Assembly (NCBI RefSeq): GCF_907164915.1
Contig: NW_025919625.1
Span: forward strand, 1 to 64,000
Direction of reading: 5' to 3'
From: Impatiens glandulifera
Taxonomy: Eukaryota; Streptophyta; Magnoliopsida; Ericales; Balsaminaceae
DNA length: 64,000 nucleotides
The position numbers were made by a program, and so were the translations under genes. Shown here in pieces: positions 1-12,115 of the stretch. Numbering within the stretch: the stretch's first letter is position 1; each line of letters opens with the position of its first letter. The notes under the pieces are model-generated. The model was given only the letters and a program-made list of their open reading frames with translations, had not been told where the DNA came from and made no database searches.

Positions 1-447
1 AAAACATCACAAAATTAAAAGTTTAAAACATAAAATCATTAATTCTTAAACTATTACTAAACAAAATAAATAAATAAATAAATATAAAACTATTACTAAA
101 ACTTATAAATGATAAATCTAAACTATAAAATGAAAAACTTACAAGCAAGTTAACGATTTGGCTGTAGAAGATGGCTGTAGAAGACAAAAAGGCTAGAGAA
201 TAGGAAAAAAAGAATAGAAAGAGAAAAGAATTGGAAAAGAAAAGAAGAGAAAGAGAAGAATTAGAAAAGAAAAGAAGAGAAAGAGAAAATTTTGAAAAGT
301 CTTAAGAGAAAAAAGAACAAGAGAATAAAATAAAATAAAAAAACCGTGAGAAGACGAAGAGTCATAAAAAAAATAATGAAAAAAAATAAAATAAGAAAAA
401 ATAATAAAATAAGATAATTTGGGAAATTTGAAAAAGTCAAATAAATA

Positions 448-479
<32 letters not shown>

Positions 480-839
480 AAAAAGCGCGCTATAAGGTGG
501 CTATAGCTATTGGCGCTATAGCTAGAAAGGCGGCGCTATGATGAAAGTGTGTAGCCTATAGCGCCTTATAGCTACAACGGCAATCCGGATCTTCTGCTAC
601 CGATTCTCGTGTTCCCCTATTGGGGGACCAATCAAATTGCCGCTTTATATATTAATAAAATCAAACTGGGTTTGGAGAGGGGGAGGAGAATCCGGAATCC
701 GGGTTTCATTCCGGGTTCACCCCAAACGCAGTTACGGAATGTCCGTAACGTACAAAATTAATATATATTCATATGCTCCAATGAAGCTACTTCTCTACAG
801 GCGTCATTTGAGAAGGAAGGGTGAAAAGTGAAAGGAGCG
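1..839. other. AT-rich edge with purine tract and GCGCTATAG palindromes
   Basis: No gene is seen. Positions of about 195-310 are an A/G-only tract built from AAAAGAAGAGAAAGAGAA-like units. Positions 485-580 hold several inverted copies of a GGCGCTATAGC / GCTATAGCGCC motif. Such clustered short palindromes resemble the subterminal repeats of plant DNA transposons, but no terminal inverted repeat or target duplication was recognised. The short open frame at 637-831 has no recognisable similarity. Confidence 0.5.
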
Positions 840-849
840 AAGCTTTCCC

Positions 850-2110
850 CGCCCATGAGTCCCTGACTTTCATGTAAACTCCCCAACTCACCCATGAGAA
901 GTACGTTTACTTATCATTGAATACACTTACTCATGTATATAAATAACAAAATTAACAAAAATTTAATATTTCCATTTATTTAATATTAAATAAATTATTG
1001 GAAATGACATTCAGCGAAGAAATCTTCGCTTCAATTACTTCATTCTTATTTTTAATTTTTTTATGAAATTTTTATTTACGGGGAGACGGTTAAAACGAAT
1101 AAATCTTCGCTTCAATTATTTTAAAACCTGACCTTCATGTAAACCCTCAACCCACCCTTGAGAAGACTGTTTACCTATCATGGAATACACTTACCCATGT
1201 ATGTAAATACCAAAATTAACATGAATTTAATATTTCCATTATTAAATATTAAATAAATTTATTGGAAATGACATTAGAGAACAAGTCTTCGCTTCAATTA
1301 CTTCATTCTTTTTTTTAACTTTTTTATGAAATTTTTATTTACGGGGAGACGGTTTAAAGCGAAGAAATGATCGCTTCAATAACTATTTTGAAGGAGACCC
1401 TGTTAAAGCGATTCATTCTTCGCTTCAATTATATTTAACCCTGACGTATCATGTAAACCCCAATCCACCGTGAGAAGACAGTTTACCTATCATGTAAGTA
1501 TACTGACTCATGTATGTGAATACCAAAATTAACAAGAATGTAATACTTCTATTTATTAAATATTAAATAAATTTATTTGATATGACATTTAGATAAGAAA
1601 TCTTCTCTTCAATTACTTATTTTTATATTTTAATTTCTTTATGAAATTAAAATTACGAGGATACGCTTTGGATTATTAAATATTAATTAAATTTATTAAA
1701 AATAATATGCAGCGAATAAATCTTCGCTTCAATTACTTCATTTTAGTTTTGAATTTTTTTTTGTAATTTTTATTTACGAGGAGACGGTTTAAAGCGAATA
1801 AATCTTCGCTTCAATTATTTTTAATCTGACGTTCATGTAAAACCCCCAACCCACCCGTGAGAAGACAGTTTACCTATCATGTAAGTACACTTACTGAGGG
1901 AAATTACATGCAGTGAATAAATCTTCGCTTCAATTACTTATTTTTATATTTAAAATTATTTATGATTTTTTTTACGAGGATACGATTTAGAGGGAATATT
2001 TCTTCGCTTTAATTACTTATTTTTATAATTAAACTATTGTATGAAATTTTATTTATGAGGAGACGATTTAGAGCGAAGAACTCTTCGCTTCATTAACATA
2101 TTTTTGTAGG
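850..2110. repeat. Subterminal tandem array with AGCGAAG/CTTCGCT palindromes
   Basis: About four degenerate units of roughly 270-320 bp follow one another. Each has the ordered motifs TTCATGTAAACCCC, CCACCCNTGAGAAGACAGTTT, a TTATTAAATATTAAATAAATTTATT stretch, then GCGAAGAAATCTTCGCTTCAATTACTTCATT and GGGGAGACGGTTTAAAGCG (motifs shown only in outline). The palindrome AGCGAAGAAATCTTCGCTT and its variants recur at least eight times. Ordered, palindrome-bearing arrays beside element genes are typical of subterminal transposase-binding regions, which is an inference here. Confidence 0.75.
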
Positions 2111-2253
2111 ATTGAAACATATATTTCCCGCTACAATCCCACTCTTCATTTTCATAAGCAATTGTTCATATTTTTCTCTCTCTATCTCCCAGCGATCATC
2201 AAATATTCAACGTTGAAACCCAAGAGTTTTCTTCTATTCTACAAGGATTTCTT

Positions 2254-5200
2254 ATGAAAATGTCAGAAAACCAAGGCAACAACATGGAAGTGGATACCTT
2301 CGACTCCCGAGAGGTCGTCTTGTTAGTTTGTAACAGCATAAACGAAAACGAAACCGCCCCCAGTCCTGTATTCAACGTCAATCCCGGCTATAAACCAGAG
2401 AGGTAGGTTAATCTTATTGTGTTTATATATGGTTTATTAATTTTACACACGTTGATTCCATTTATTTAGTTGAACACTGATTTATGTTATCCCACCGAAA
2501 ATAATGACTTCGGGGTTTCACTTGCTTAAATATGAAAGGAAGAAGAAGAGAAATACGAAGACGAAGACGAATACGAATACGAAGTCATCGACTGATGAAT
2601 CAGTTTTTACAGTTGTTGTCGAAGCTACTGATATTGCTGTAGGTACTACACATGTTGATGAGAATTTACCACCACCTATCCTCCAAAAAACCAATGTTAT
2701 TGCTACATCTACTATAACAGTCGATGAAGAGTTACCACCACCACCACCCCAAGAAACCACTGATATTGTTACATCTACTACACCAGTCGATGAAGAGTTA
2801 CCACCATCTCCCCAAAAAACCAAAACCGTCAAAAAAAGGAAAGTGGCATTTCTAACAAGATCATCCCCTTACGGCCTTTATCAAATGATTCCTAAATTGA
2901 GCGTAGAACAGAAGGAAGCTGTGAAGCAAATCGGGTTTAGTTCTCTTCTTACATTGGGTATCTTCACTTACCCGGGGCATTTTTCGAGACATGTAATTAG
3001 ATCTTTTGACCTGGATAAGAGTTCTCTTGTATTGTCCAATGGTGAGGAGATCCTTATCGATGAAGATCTCGTTCAGCTTGTGCTGAACCTCCCGAGAGGG
3101 CCAATGAACGTAGTTGAGTCCGCTGGGGGGACAAGACTAAGGACCCTGCTTTTTTTAATTTCTTGAGGGATTGGAAGACTAGATGGACCGGGGAAGAGTC
3201 AAATTCAGCTCCTGAAACACTTTCTATGATACCCAAGATATTAAGTAACACAAGTGCAGACAACGATTTCAAAATCGACTTTGTTGTCTTTGTTGTCTCA
3301 AGTTTTTTATGTCCAGTTCAAAATTCACGAGCCAGGTAAACATGTATTCAAACCTGTTATATATTTAATTGAATTTGTGATTACTTACACCTGTATTTTA
3401 TTCATTTCAGGTTCAAAATTCTTAAATCCTTAATGGATGTTGATAACATAAAGGAGCTGAACTGGTGCCACTTCACACTACAACGATTGGTTGAAAGTGT
3501 AAGAAGTTGGAAAGAAAAAGAAAGTAAAGATAAAAATCCATATTTTGATGGACCTCTAACCCTTTTATTGGTAAATAATTCCTCTCTTGTATATGATTTA
3601 TAGGTATCAAATATTTACTAACATATTTCCCATTCCTTACTTCAGATTTGCTACCTAGATGGTGTTTTTGTGGAAGGTGTACGTCAGCCTTATGTTAGGA
3701 AATTTCCATTCATCTTTTGCTGGGATGACGTCACATTGTTAGAGTTTACCACTTTCGAAGCTCGTGCAGGGGGTTTGGGCTGGGCAGGGCAAGAGCGCGC
3801 GTAACAGATAAAGAATCTGAGATTCTAGTTAATTTATTGGAAGTAAATGAAGACGATGATGAGGTATGATGAAACAAGAAATTGACTCACATTTGATTAT
3901 ACTTCTTGTTTTCGAGACTAATAAAATATGTTTTTATAATCTACAGATGTTAGCATCCAAAATCTTGTAAACTTTTAAAGATACAGCCCAACAACTTAAA
4001 TACCTATCAGGGGAGTTGGAGAAATGCAACATCGATCCAAAGCCTTTTTTTAAGGCTGGTTTCCTGAACCTAAGAGAGTCTGAAGGGTTTATGAAACACT
4101 TAAAGGTGAATTATGTTGAGGTTCGTGTAAGTAGGGAAGATCCTCCAAGTGAGGCACTTGGGGAAACTTTAGAGAGTGCGGGCTTGAAAAAATTTCCCCT
4201 AATTGAATACCCCTGTGAGAATGCAATTGAGAACAATCAAGATAATCCATCACCCCATGTTGAACCGAATGATTTTAAGGATTCAGTTGAGCACATTGAA
4301 GATAATCAATCACTCCCTGTTCAACCGAATGATCTTGAGGATGCAGTTCTGCACAATGAAGATAATCAATCACTCATTGTTCAACCGAATGATCTTGAGA
4401 ATTCAGTTTTCCACAATGAAGATATTCAATCTCCCCCTATTGAACCAAATTATAAGGGTGAACGAAAGGAAGAGGGTGAGGAAAACAAAGCTCAGTCACC
4501 CTTGTTGAACGAAATGATAAGGGTGAAGGGAAGGAAGAGGGTGAGGGGAAATAAAAGCTTTCGAATCTTTTAAAGTTTATGAATCTTCTGAAGATGAAGA
4601 TGAAGATGATGGGGGGACGCGTCAACATTAGAGACTATCCTAAGAGGAAGATTACAAAAATTCCGGTGCACCTTCAATCCCCTTACATGAAAGAGGTTGC
4701 GGAGAAGTTGGACCAAAAAATAACCAACAAGGAATAGAGATTGGCCGATTTTGTGTTTTCTGAAGACCTGGCTGAAAGGTAAGTTACTTAGCATGCTTTT
4801 AGAAATTTGAAATATGAAAGTAGTTATGTTCTAAATGAATCTATTTTGTAGTGACGTTTTGTATGAAGGTCCTCCGGGTAATATTACCCGTAAACTATTT
4901 CGAACAATGAAAGAAGAAGAAGAAATTGCGAGCGAAGTGGTGGACGCTTGGGCCATACTTTTTCACTAAAATTCAGAAGGTTTGCAAGGCATGAAAAACG
5001 AATAATTTGTTTTTCAACAATATCATATGTAAGTGCTTCTCTTGTTTTTGTGCTATGTATCCTTCAATGTTCATGACTTTGATACTCTTGACTTATTTTG
5101 CAGGTTGGTCTGCAGTTTACTAGCACCGAATTTTGTGCTTTCCTTGAAGAAGACATGAGAAACTTCAATGTAACAAAAGAAGACCTACAAAACGCTGACC

Positions 5201-5766
5201 TGGTATGTACATATCCCTCAATTCCAAGTAACGAGTATACAATCAAATAATAAATGTTTGTATTCTTTTTACATATATTCCTACCTATCGTCCATTCCGG
5301 TCATTTCTTTCTTGTATGTGTGAATATTTCTGTTTCCCGAATCGAAATACTAGACAACTCCGGTCGTCCGCATAACATGAAATTTCTGGACAAGTATACC
5401 AATTTAACAAAACACGTCGAGAGTTTTGGGACTTTCTTGAAAAGGTAAGGTCTAGCACAACTAGGTGGAAAAATTAGATCATACAGGTTTACTGGCCCAA
5501 AGTTAAATTTAATGAGACATATGAAAACATATAGAGGAAAGGTGAAGGATTTGGATATTGACATCAAGAGCGACAATGTAAGTGTTATACCATATGTTAG
5601 TCTATGACATTTAAAAATTATATATGTTCTTATACTTTCTCTTGTTCTTTTGAAGGCCGAAGAAGCTTTGAGTACATTGAAGATAAAATATTTATACAGA
5701 ATTCTTATGTCTGACCACAATGTCAATAGGATTAAGTTAAAGAAGGCAATTAGATCAAGATTTTAG
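2254..5766 (+). pseudogene. Ulp1-type cysteine protease family pseudogene (unit A)
   Basis: This is a multi-exon plant gene of the transposon-associated Ulp1/SENP-like family. Exon 1 starts at the ATG at 2,254 and ends at a GT donor after 2,402. The next exon encodes three VDEELPPPP-type repeats and the family's N-terminal domain (GFSSLLTLGIFTYPGHFSR, then NGEEILIDED and NLPRG). A frameshift near 3,150 breaks it. Later exons carry FKILKSLMDVDNIKELNWC and YFDGPLTLLL, an acidic hinge with 20-residue repeats (4,230-4,445), and a C-terminal protease-like region with SGHFFLVCVN and EILDNSG, which match the His and Asp boxes. Where the D-C-G box should precede MRHMKTY the sequence reads GPKLNL, so the catalytic cysteine is not seen. 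In-frame stops occur in several exons. SUMO-protease activity is therefore unlikely. The paralogue is unit B. Confidence 0.75.
4230..4445 (+). repeat. 60-bp coding tandem repeat (20 residues) in unit A
   Basis: About 3.5 copies of an acidic unit resembling NQSLPVQPNDLEDAVLHNED are encoded within the open frame at 4,016-4,573. The copies are still clearly aligned, so the expansion is recent relative to the decay of the rest of the gene. Confidence 0.85.
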
Positions 5767-5835
5767 AGATTTGTATGTGTTATACGGAATTTTACTTATA
5801 CAGAATTCTTATGTGTGACCACAATTGACATTAGT
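5693..5835. repeat. Short direct duplication at the 3' end of unit A
   Basis: A stretch containing TACAGAATTCTTATGT and TGACCACAAT, which covers the last codons of the Ulp1-type pseudogene, is repeated about 105 bp downstream with a few changes. It probably marks a small local duplication after the stop codon. Confidence 0.7.
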
Positions 5836-5889
5836 GTACTTTATGCAATTATAACTTATAATTTATTGATGTTTCTTATGTCTTCTTGT

Positions 5890-6055
5890 ACCTATATTTT
5901 TAAATTCATAAACGAAGTTAGCTTCGTAACTATTGTTTTTAAATTCATAAACGAAGATATCTTCACAACATGTAAAGCCCCTACTGGAGTTATGTAAGGA
6001 TGTGAATTCATGAATGAAAACTCATTTATTACTTCAACAGTAGCTATTGTCATCA

Positions 6056-6087
<32 letters not shown>

Positions 6088-6100
6088 TTTCTGTTTTGAC
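5890..6100. repeat. Internal palindrome cluster and CTCACT microsatellite
   Basis: Two diverged copies of the element palindrome are visible (AACGAAGTTAGCTTCGT and AACGAAGATATCTTC), with an ACATGTAAAGCCCCTA motif after them. They are followed by a short (CTCACT)n run at 6,058-6,085. The stretch separates the Ulp1-type and DUF7745-like pseudogenes. Confidence 0.6.
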
Positions 6101-6195
6101 TCTCTCCTTCCCAAATCTCTCTCTACCTGTGTTTAGGTACTACCACATTCATTCTTTTCAGTCATTCAGTGTAATACTCATCTTAGGAGGTAGAG

Positions 6196-7349
6196 ATGGA
6201 CCCAGACATGCATGTTTTATCGTAGAAACAGCTGGAGCGATACTTAAGTCTGATCAACGATGACCCTATCCCTTTTGGTGTCTATCATGTAGATGAGATT
6301 CTACCTCTTTTGCGAATAAACGTTCACGACGGAATGATGGCCCACATGCAAAGCAGATGGAATACACAGACTTGTTCTTTTGTTATTGGGGACATGCACA
6401 TATGTCCGACGATTGAGGACTTCGCTTCAATCCTTAGGTGTGGGAGTCTTGCACTCATGATTTTGCCTATCAATCATGAACCTCATTTTTCATTCGAAAT
6501 TTGACATAACTTCTATGGTTGTACAATGTTTGACGCTGTTTTGTTTACCCTCCAACATGGATTTCTCAATATGACTAACATAGACGAGTACATTTGGCGT
6601 TTCCAGGGAGCTGAGAGGACCATCATCCACACACAAAGCAAACTAATCATGCTTGTGGTTCTTGCTCATTTTTATTTGTGTCCGGCTGAAGGACTACATC
6701 CTTCGGATAGGCTCCTGGAGGTAGTTCCTGCACTGATGGGAAACGCCCCAAACCTGGCTAGCCTTGTACTTGCTGAGACACTCCTTGGTCTTAACGACTT
6801 TGTTCCAGATCCAAATAACTATTCCCGCCGTGGATCACCTTTGGTTCTTTACCTCTGGTTGTTAGAAAAATTGTATTGGTTGCCCCGACCTTCAATTCCC
6901 TACCCTTCCTTTGCAAATCTGCAGTTGCAAAGGGTCGCTGAAATTGTCCTTGAGAATTTTATTTCTGATATTCACCCAATTCGGTTCATTGTTCGTGGTA
7001 TCTCTTTAGTCAAATGATGTACGAGATGAGGGGTTCTCCATTCATCATTGTGTTAGGCCTGGAGGGATCTACCTCCTAATGCACAACTATCATATATAGA
7101 CAATTTGGCCTACGGAATCCCCTACCTTCGAATGCACTGAATCCTCCGGCGGACTTGATGCATATTTCTCATGATCTTTACCTACAGTACGCATCAATAA
7201 TAGAAAATTCTCTTATGGTTTCATTCCCCAATCAATGAATCAATGCTGTGAACGAAACAATTCAGCTATACATTCCACCCGTCCTCGAACAAGAAGTCGT
7301 ATCGATGACAGGACCGATTGACGAGTCATCCTCTGATGAATCAGACTAG
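6196..7349 (+). pseudogene. DUF7745-like (plant-mobile-domain-like) pseudogene
   Basis: The frame from the ATG at 6,196 stays open to 7,017 except for two nonsense codons (codon 10, and 6,502-6,504). It then shifts frame and can be followed to a final acidic tail ending in DESSSDESD and a stop. Visible family marks are MQSRWNTQTCSF followed by ICPTIEDFASIL, which fits the 'W-x-P-x-T-x-x-F ... PTLEEYAxLL' signature of the DUF7745/plant mobile domain group, and later NLASLVLAETLLGLN and RRGSPLVLYLWLLEKLYW. The domain is common in plants beside transposon genes, and its biochemical role is unknown. It lies between palindrome arrays with the Ulp1-type gene, so it is likely a second gene of the same element. 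The family name is from memory of the pattern. Confidence 0.55.
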
Positions 7350-7539
7350 GGCTTAATTTATATTTGTGAACTGCTATTTGGTTGTTTAACTGTGTAGTAA
7401 TTATATAAACGGATTATGAAATGTTTTTGTTCTTTTTGGCACTCAAAGGAAAATCAATTGTTGTGAAGTTATATAATTCGAATCATTGTCGTTATGTTTG
7501 ATTGTTTGATTGCAATATGGATGTCATATTCAATTCAAA

Positions 7540-7945
7540 CTATAATGTAAAACACCTAATGCGTTCATGTAAACCCCTTATAATGATATAACGAAGCTTT
7601 GTTTGCTTGATATAACCGTTTATAATGATTAAATCGAACGAAGATAGCTTCGTTTGTTTGTTAGTGTATTATTTTTAACCAGGTGCTTGAGAACGAAGAA
7701 TAATTTGCTTGATAATTATATTTAAATTAATTTGTATTTGTGACACGTTCATGTAAAACTCTAATTATTTTAGGAACGAAGCTTGCTTCGCTTGTTATTT
7801 TGTTTATTAAACGAACCAGTGTTATGGAACGAAGTCTGATTCGCTTGTTACTAAGATTTTACAACGACAACAGGGAACGAAGATGGATTCGCTTCATACT
7901 TCAGAGGAACGAAGAGGACAATATCAATTGAACGAAGCATGGATC
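7540..7945. repeat. Right-hand subterminal array of the candidate element
   Basis: Six or so variants of the palindrome are present, for example GAACGAAGCTTGCTTCGCTT and GAACGAAGTCTGATTCGCTT, plus two copies of a GTTCATGTAAAACYC motif at 7,560 and 7,745. The same two motifs form the array left of the Ulp1-type pseudogene, which is the main evidence for a single element. Confidence 0.65.
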
Positions 7946-7960
7946 GCTTGTATAATAAAT

Positions 7961-9186
7961 CCCATCCATGGTTAAATGATTGAAGAAGCGCCAAAACATT
8001 TTTGTATTGTCTCTTCAGCTTACAATTATGGCAATGATTGCAATTATGGGAAACGTATACTTAGCCAGAATTGTAAATAAATATATAGTATATATATTCT
8101 TTCTTATTTATTCATTCGTTATTTTATAATTGACATAATGAAATCTGAATTAAAATATATATAACAAATATTTTTTATAATTCAATGAACTATATTTCAT
8201 AACAACGTTTCATAAACATTTCTACGTTTCATAAATATTTCTACATTATAACAATATTCATTTGCATCTCCAGCTTCAATGCATCTCCATTGAAGCGACC
8301 ACAGCGGATCTCTCACGCATAACTATGGTATCACACCTGTTGAGATATCTCTTGAGATGTTTTCCATCCCATGGAATCTCCTACAATTGGCTCTTCCCAC
8401 CGGCGGTGGACACGTATGATCTTCATTTGGTTGGTAGTTTGTATTTGAGGTATGAAGAATTTGTAGTAACTGAAGATGTTTTCCACTAGTTGATCTTCAT
8501 TGAAGACTTTTTCCACCACATAGAATCTCCCAAAGGATAGATCCCAACAAAATATCTTAAACAAACACACACTCACAACAATGCTCATGCTCACGAATTT
8601 CATGTGGACCAAGATGGTTTATGTAATCCTTTATAGCAAATAGAAAAGTTTTTTTTAAAGATTGAATATCTATGCATTTGGAAAAAGTAAATTTCCCGTG
8701 ATCAAATATCAAATCGGACCAGTCTGCAGCCCTTTTGACACATCATTCATAATTTATATTTTATTAATGAAAAAGTAAAAACAATAGCATTAGGTGTTGT
8801 TTGATCTTTGTGTGTTTTTGTATAAAACCCAAAATTTATCCAAAAACACGCTCAATCTTCTAATCATAAATCAAATAATTTATTTTATTAATTAACATTA
8901 TATTAAATATAAAATTATTTCTATATAAATAAAATTATATTTAATAAATAAGTTTAAAATTATATTAAATATAATATTATTTCTATATAAAGAAAATTAT
9001 ATTAAATATAAATAAGTTTAAAATTATATTAAATTAAAAAATTGAATTGAAGCACCAAAATATTTTTGTCATGTCAATTCATCTGTCTTGTATTTCATGG
9101 TCTCAGTCTGTGTAACCCGTATACGGCAAGTCATTTCGACTGTTACCATCCAATCAAATGTCAATCCTTTAGATTGTATTATATAA
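7961..9186. other. AT-rich spacer, no gene recognised
   Basis: No convincing coding region is seen. Open frames at 8,262-8,489 (+) and 8,331-8,612 (-) overlap each other and match nothing I know. Positions 8,880-9,040 contain a loosely repeated block of about 75 bp (TAAGTTTAAAATTATATTAAAT and TATTTCTATATAAA-like units). Confidence 0.5.
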
Positions 9187-9545
9187 AAGATTTCATGAGC
9201 GAAGAATGCTTCACACAATCCGGCGTTAACACGCGAAGAGTTCTTTGCCTATTCGAGTATCTTTTATTTTCATTATATTGAATTATATGTTAGATTTCCT
9301 GAGCGAAGAATGCTTCACACAATCCGGCGTTAACACGCGAAGAGTTCTTCGCCTATTCGAGTATCTTTTATTTTCATAATTTTAAATTATATGTTAGATT
9401 TCCTGAGCGAAGAATGCTTCACACAATCCGACGTTAAACGCGAAGCTTTCTTCGCCTATTCGAGTATCTTTTATTTTCATAATGTTGAATTATATAAAAG
9501 ATTTCCTGAGCGAAGAATGCTTCACATTATATGAAGTTCGTTTAA
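9187..9545. repeat. 105-bp tandem array with GCGAAG/CTTCGC palindromes
   Basis: Three full copies and one partial copy of a unit of about 105 bp are present. Each holds GAGCGAAGAATGCTTCAC, ACAATCCGGCGTTAACACG, CGAAGAGTTCTTCGCC and TATTCGAGTATCTTTTATTT. The copies differ at only a few positions. The palindromes are of the same type as those around unit A, so this array probably forms the left subterminal region of the element that carries unit B. Confidence 0.85.
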
Positions 9546-11459
9546 AACCACAAATTCATGTTTGTAAAAGCCAAAACGGCCTCATGAAAATCCATTGACA
9601 CTGAGCACGTAATTAGAAAATAGAATATCTCAAGCCCGACTCCGGCCGTTATACCCCCAAGTGACTCTGCTCTTTCACCTAGCATTGTTGTCTTTGTTCG
9701 TTCGCCTCTGAATCCATTTCTCTTCCGGTTAGTATCTTTTGCTGCTGTGAAAATGGTAAGAAGTGTTGAGGGTTTCATGCGTTGGTCTTTTTCGTTTGCT
9801 TATTTGTATTCGTTTGAATCTAAATGTGACTCTATTATTTTAGAATAAGGATTCCGATAAGCAAATAGTTACATATACTGAATCGACGACGGAAGTTAAA
9901 ACACTGAGGTAATTACACTAATGTTAGAAAATGTACATATTTTCTTCATTTCTGATTATGTAGATCATCGATTGTTTTGTATAAACGTATTGCACACATG
10001 TTAATGTAAGGTTAAACAAAAGAAAAGAAAACCCGAGGCATCAGGTACGCCCTCGACAACATTGGATATACTGGGCACAACTGCTAATGAAGCACTTATT
10101 GAGAACTAGGTTAAGAAAAAAAGAAGAAAGACTCGTGACCCTGATGTTCATTTTAAGAGAAGAACCTCTCCATCGGGCCTTCATTACCTGGTTAACACGT
10201 TATCCGAAGAACAGAAGGATGTTGTGAGGGACATAGGATTTAGTTCACTTCTTTCACTGGGCATATCAAAATACCCATTTGAATTCTCACGGTGCATTGT
10301 GAGTCTCTTCAATCCCAGAAGGAGGAGCACCGTCCTACACAATGGAGAGGAGATGCAGATTGATGACGAGGATGTTCAATGTGTATTGAACATTCCTAGA
10401 GGGGAATTAGAAGTAGCAGAGTGTTTAGGAATTCGCACGGACGACAAAGAGTACAAGGACAATCTCACGGCGTGGAGAAGGAGATGGGGATTCGAGAACA
10501 TTGGAGGTCCTTCGACGTACAAAATGCCGGAAAAAATTCTACAGAATACAGTTGGAGATAGTAACTTCAAGATGGACTTCGTTGTGTTTGTTGTATCTAG
10601 TTTTTTGTGGACATCCCAAAATCCACAGTGCAGGTATACCCAAACTACCTAGCAATAATTCTGTAATTTCATTTCGAACTTCACTGTCATGTTAAATGAT
10701 TTGAGGCACTCCTTTTTTATATACAGATTCAAAATACTGAAATCCCTACAGGATGTATCTAAAATTAAAGACTACAACTGGTGCAAGTTTACTTTAGACG
10801 GACTTGTTGACGGTGTTTATAAGTGGAAAGAAAAAAAGTCATCATATTTCCATGGACCACTAACGTTTCTTTTGGTGAGTGTAGAAATTTATTTGTTGTC
10901 GGTTCTAGCTTCATAATTTTTCCTTTAGTTTAACGTAATATATTTTTTGTTTATGCTAATGTATTAGTTGTGCTACTTGGACCGGGTCGTTGAGTTCAAG
11001 GTAAACAGTCAATATCTCAAGGAATTTCCCTATTTTGGGATGCTGGGACGAGAAGAAGATGTACGACAGGGTTGATTATGAGGCTGCCCGGGGGGGTTTG
11101 GACATGGTAGGGTAGTTGCTCGCATAGCCATTCCGAATGAGCAACCACCGATTCAACAAAATGTGGATCCACCACTACCACAAGTTGGGGATGACATTAC
11201 ATCCAATCTTACTAAGCAGCCACCGATTCCACAAAATCTTGCATCATGTTTGAGGAAGGCTGCGGCTGCTGTAGAAGAATTGGCACAAGGGGCTAAATAT
11301 TTAAATGAGATGCAACAAATTAACGCAATTGAACTTGTACAATCTGCCTTTGAGCCATTTGACACTGTACTAAACTCCCATTCAATCCTGAGGGAAGGCT
11401 TACAAAGGAGCTTGGACAAGACAAAGCATCAGCAACCAAGAGAAGAAGACCATCCTCCC

Positions 11460-12115
11460 ACAACAGAAGCCAACAAGAACACCATTACCCCCAAAACCGC
11501 CATCACTCCAACAGCCCAAGCCAACAAGAACATCATTCCTCTACAAACCCAAGACAACACCAAAACCATCACTCCAACAACCCAAGCCAACGACAACACC
11601 ATTCCTCCAACAACCCAAGCCAACAAGAACATCATTCCTCCACAAACCCAAGCCAACACCAAAACCATCACTCCAACAACCCAAGACAACGACAACACCA
11701 TTCCTCCAAAAACCCAAGCCAACACCATAACCACCACTCCAACGACCCAAGACAATGACAACACCATTCCTCCAAAAACCAAAACCAACACCAAAACCAC
11801 CACTCCAATAACCCAAGACAACACCAACACAATTACTCCCAAAACAGAATCCAACACCAAAACCACCACTCCAACAACCCAAGCCAACACCAACACAATT
11901 ACTCCCAAAATAGAATCCAACACCAAAACCAGCACTCCAACAACCCAAGCCAACACCAACACCATTAACCCCAAAATAGAAATCAACACCAAAACTAGCA
12001 CTCCATCAACTCAAGCCAACGCCAAAACCATTCCTCCAATTACCCAAGCCAACACCATTACTCCAACAACAACAGCCAATCAGAACACCTTTACAACCGC
12101 AAACCAAGAACACCA
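11460..12115 (+). repeat. 33-bp coding repeat: 11-residue Thr/Asn/Pro repeat
   Basis: About 18 degenerate copies of an 11-residue unit with the consensus ITPTTQANTNT or IPPKTQANTKT follow one another in an open frame, often alternating as 22-residue pairs. At the DNA level the unit is about 33 bp, rich in CCAA and ACAAC. The same hinge position in unit A carries an unrelated 20-residue acidic repeat. Long open frames on the opposite strand are by-products of this repeat and are not genes. Confidence 0.9.

Larger units (their letters stand above)
840..7960 (+). mobile_element. Candidate two-gene DNA element (Ulp1-type protease plus DUF7745-like)
   Basis: The left flank (about 850-2,110) and right flank (about 7,540-7,945) both carry palindromes of the type GCGAAG-n-CTTCGC and copies of a GTTCATGTAAACCCC-like motif. 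Between them lie two pseudogenes on the plus strand, a Ulp1-type protease and a DUF7745-like gene, with another small cluster of the palindrome between them (5,918-5,970). Ulp1-like genes are known passengers of plant Mutator-like (Kaonashi-type) and other DNA elements. I infer that the block moved as one unit, but I find no transposase, no terminal inverted repeat and no target-site duplication, so the class and exact borders are open. Confidence 0.4.

Noticed and set aside
2518..2832. Minus-strand frame of 104 codons
   Set aside because: It overlaps the well-supported plus-strand Ulp1-family exon and follows its Pro-rich repeat.
11429..12001. Long minus-strand open frames rich in Val, Leu and Gly
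   Set aside because: They are the reverse reading of the 33-bp Thr/Asn/Pro coding repeat and have no start context or similarity.
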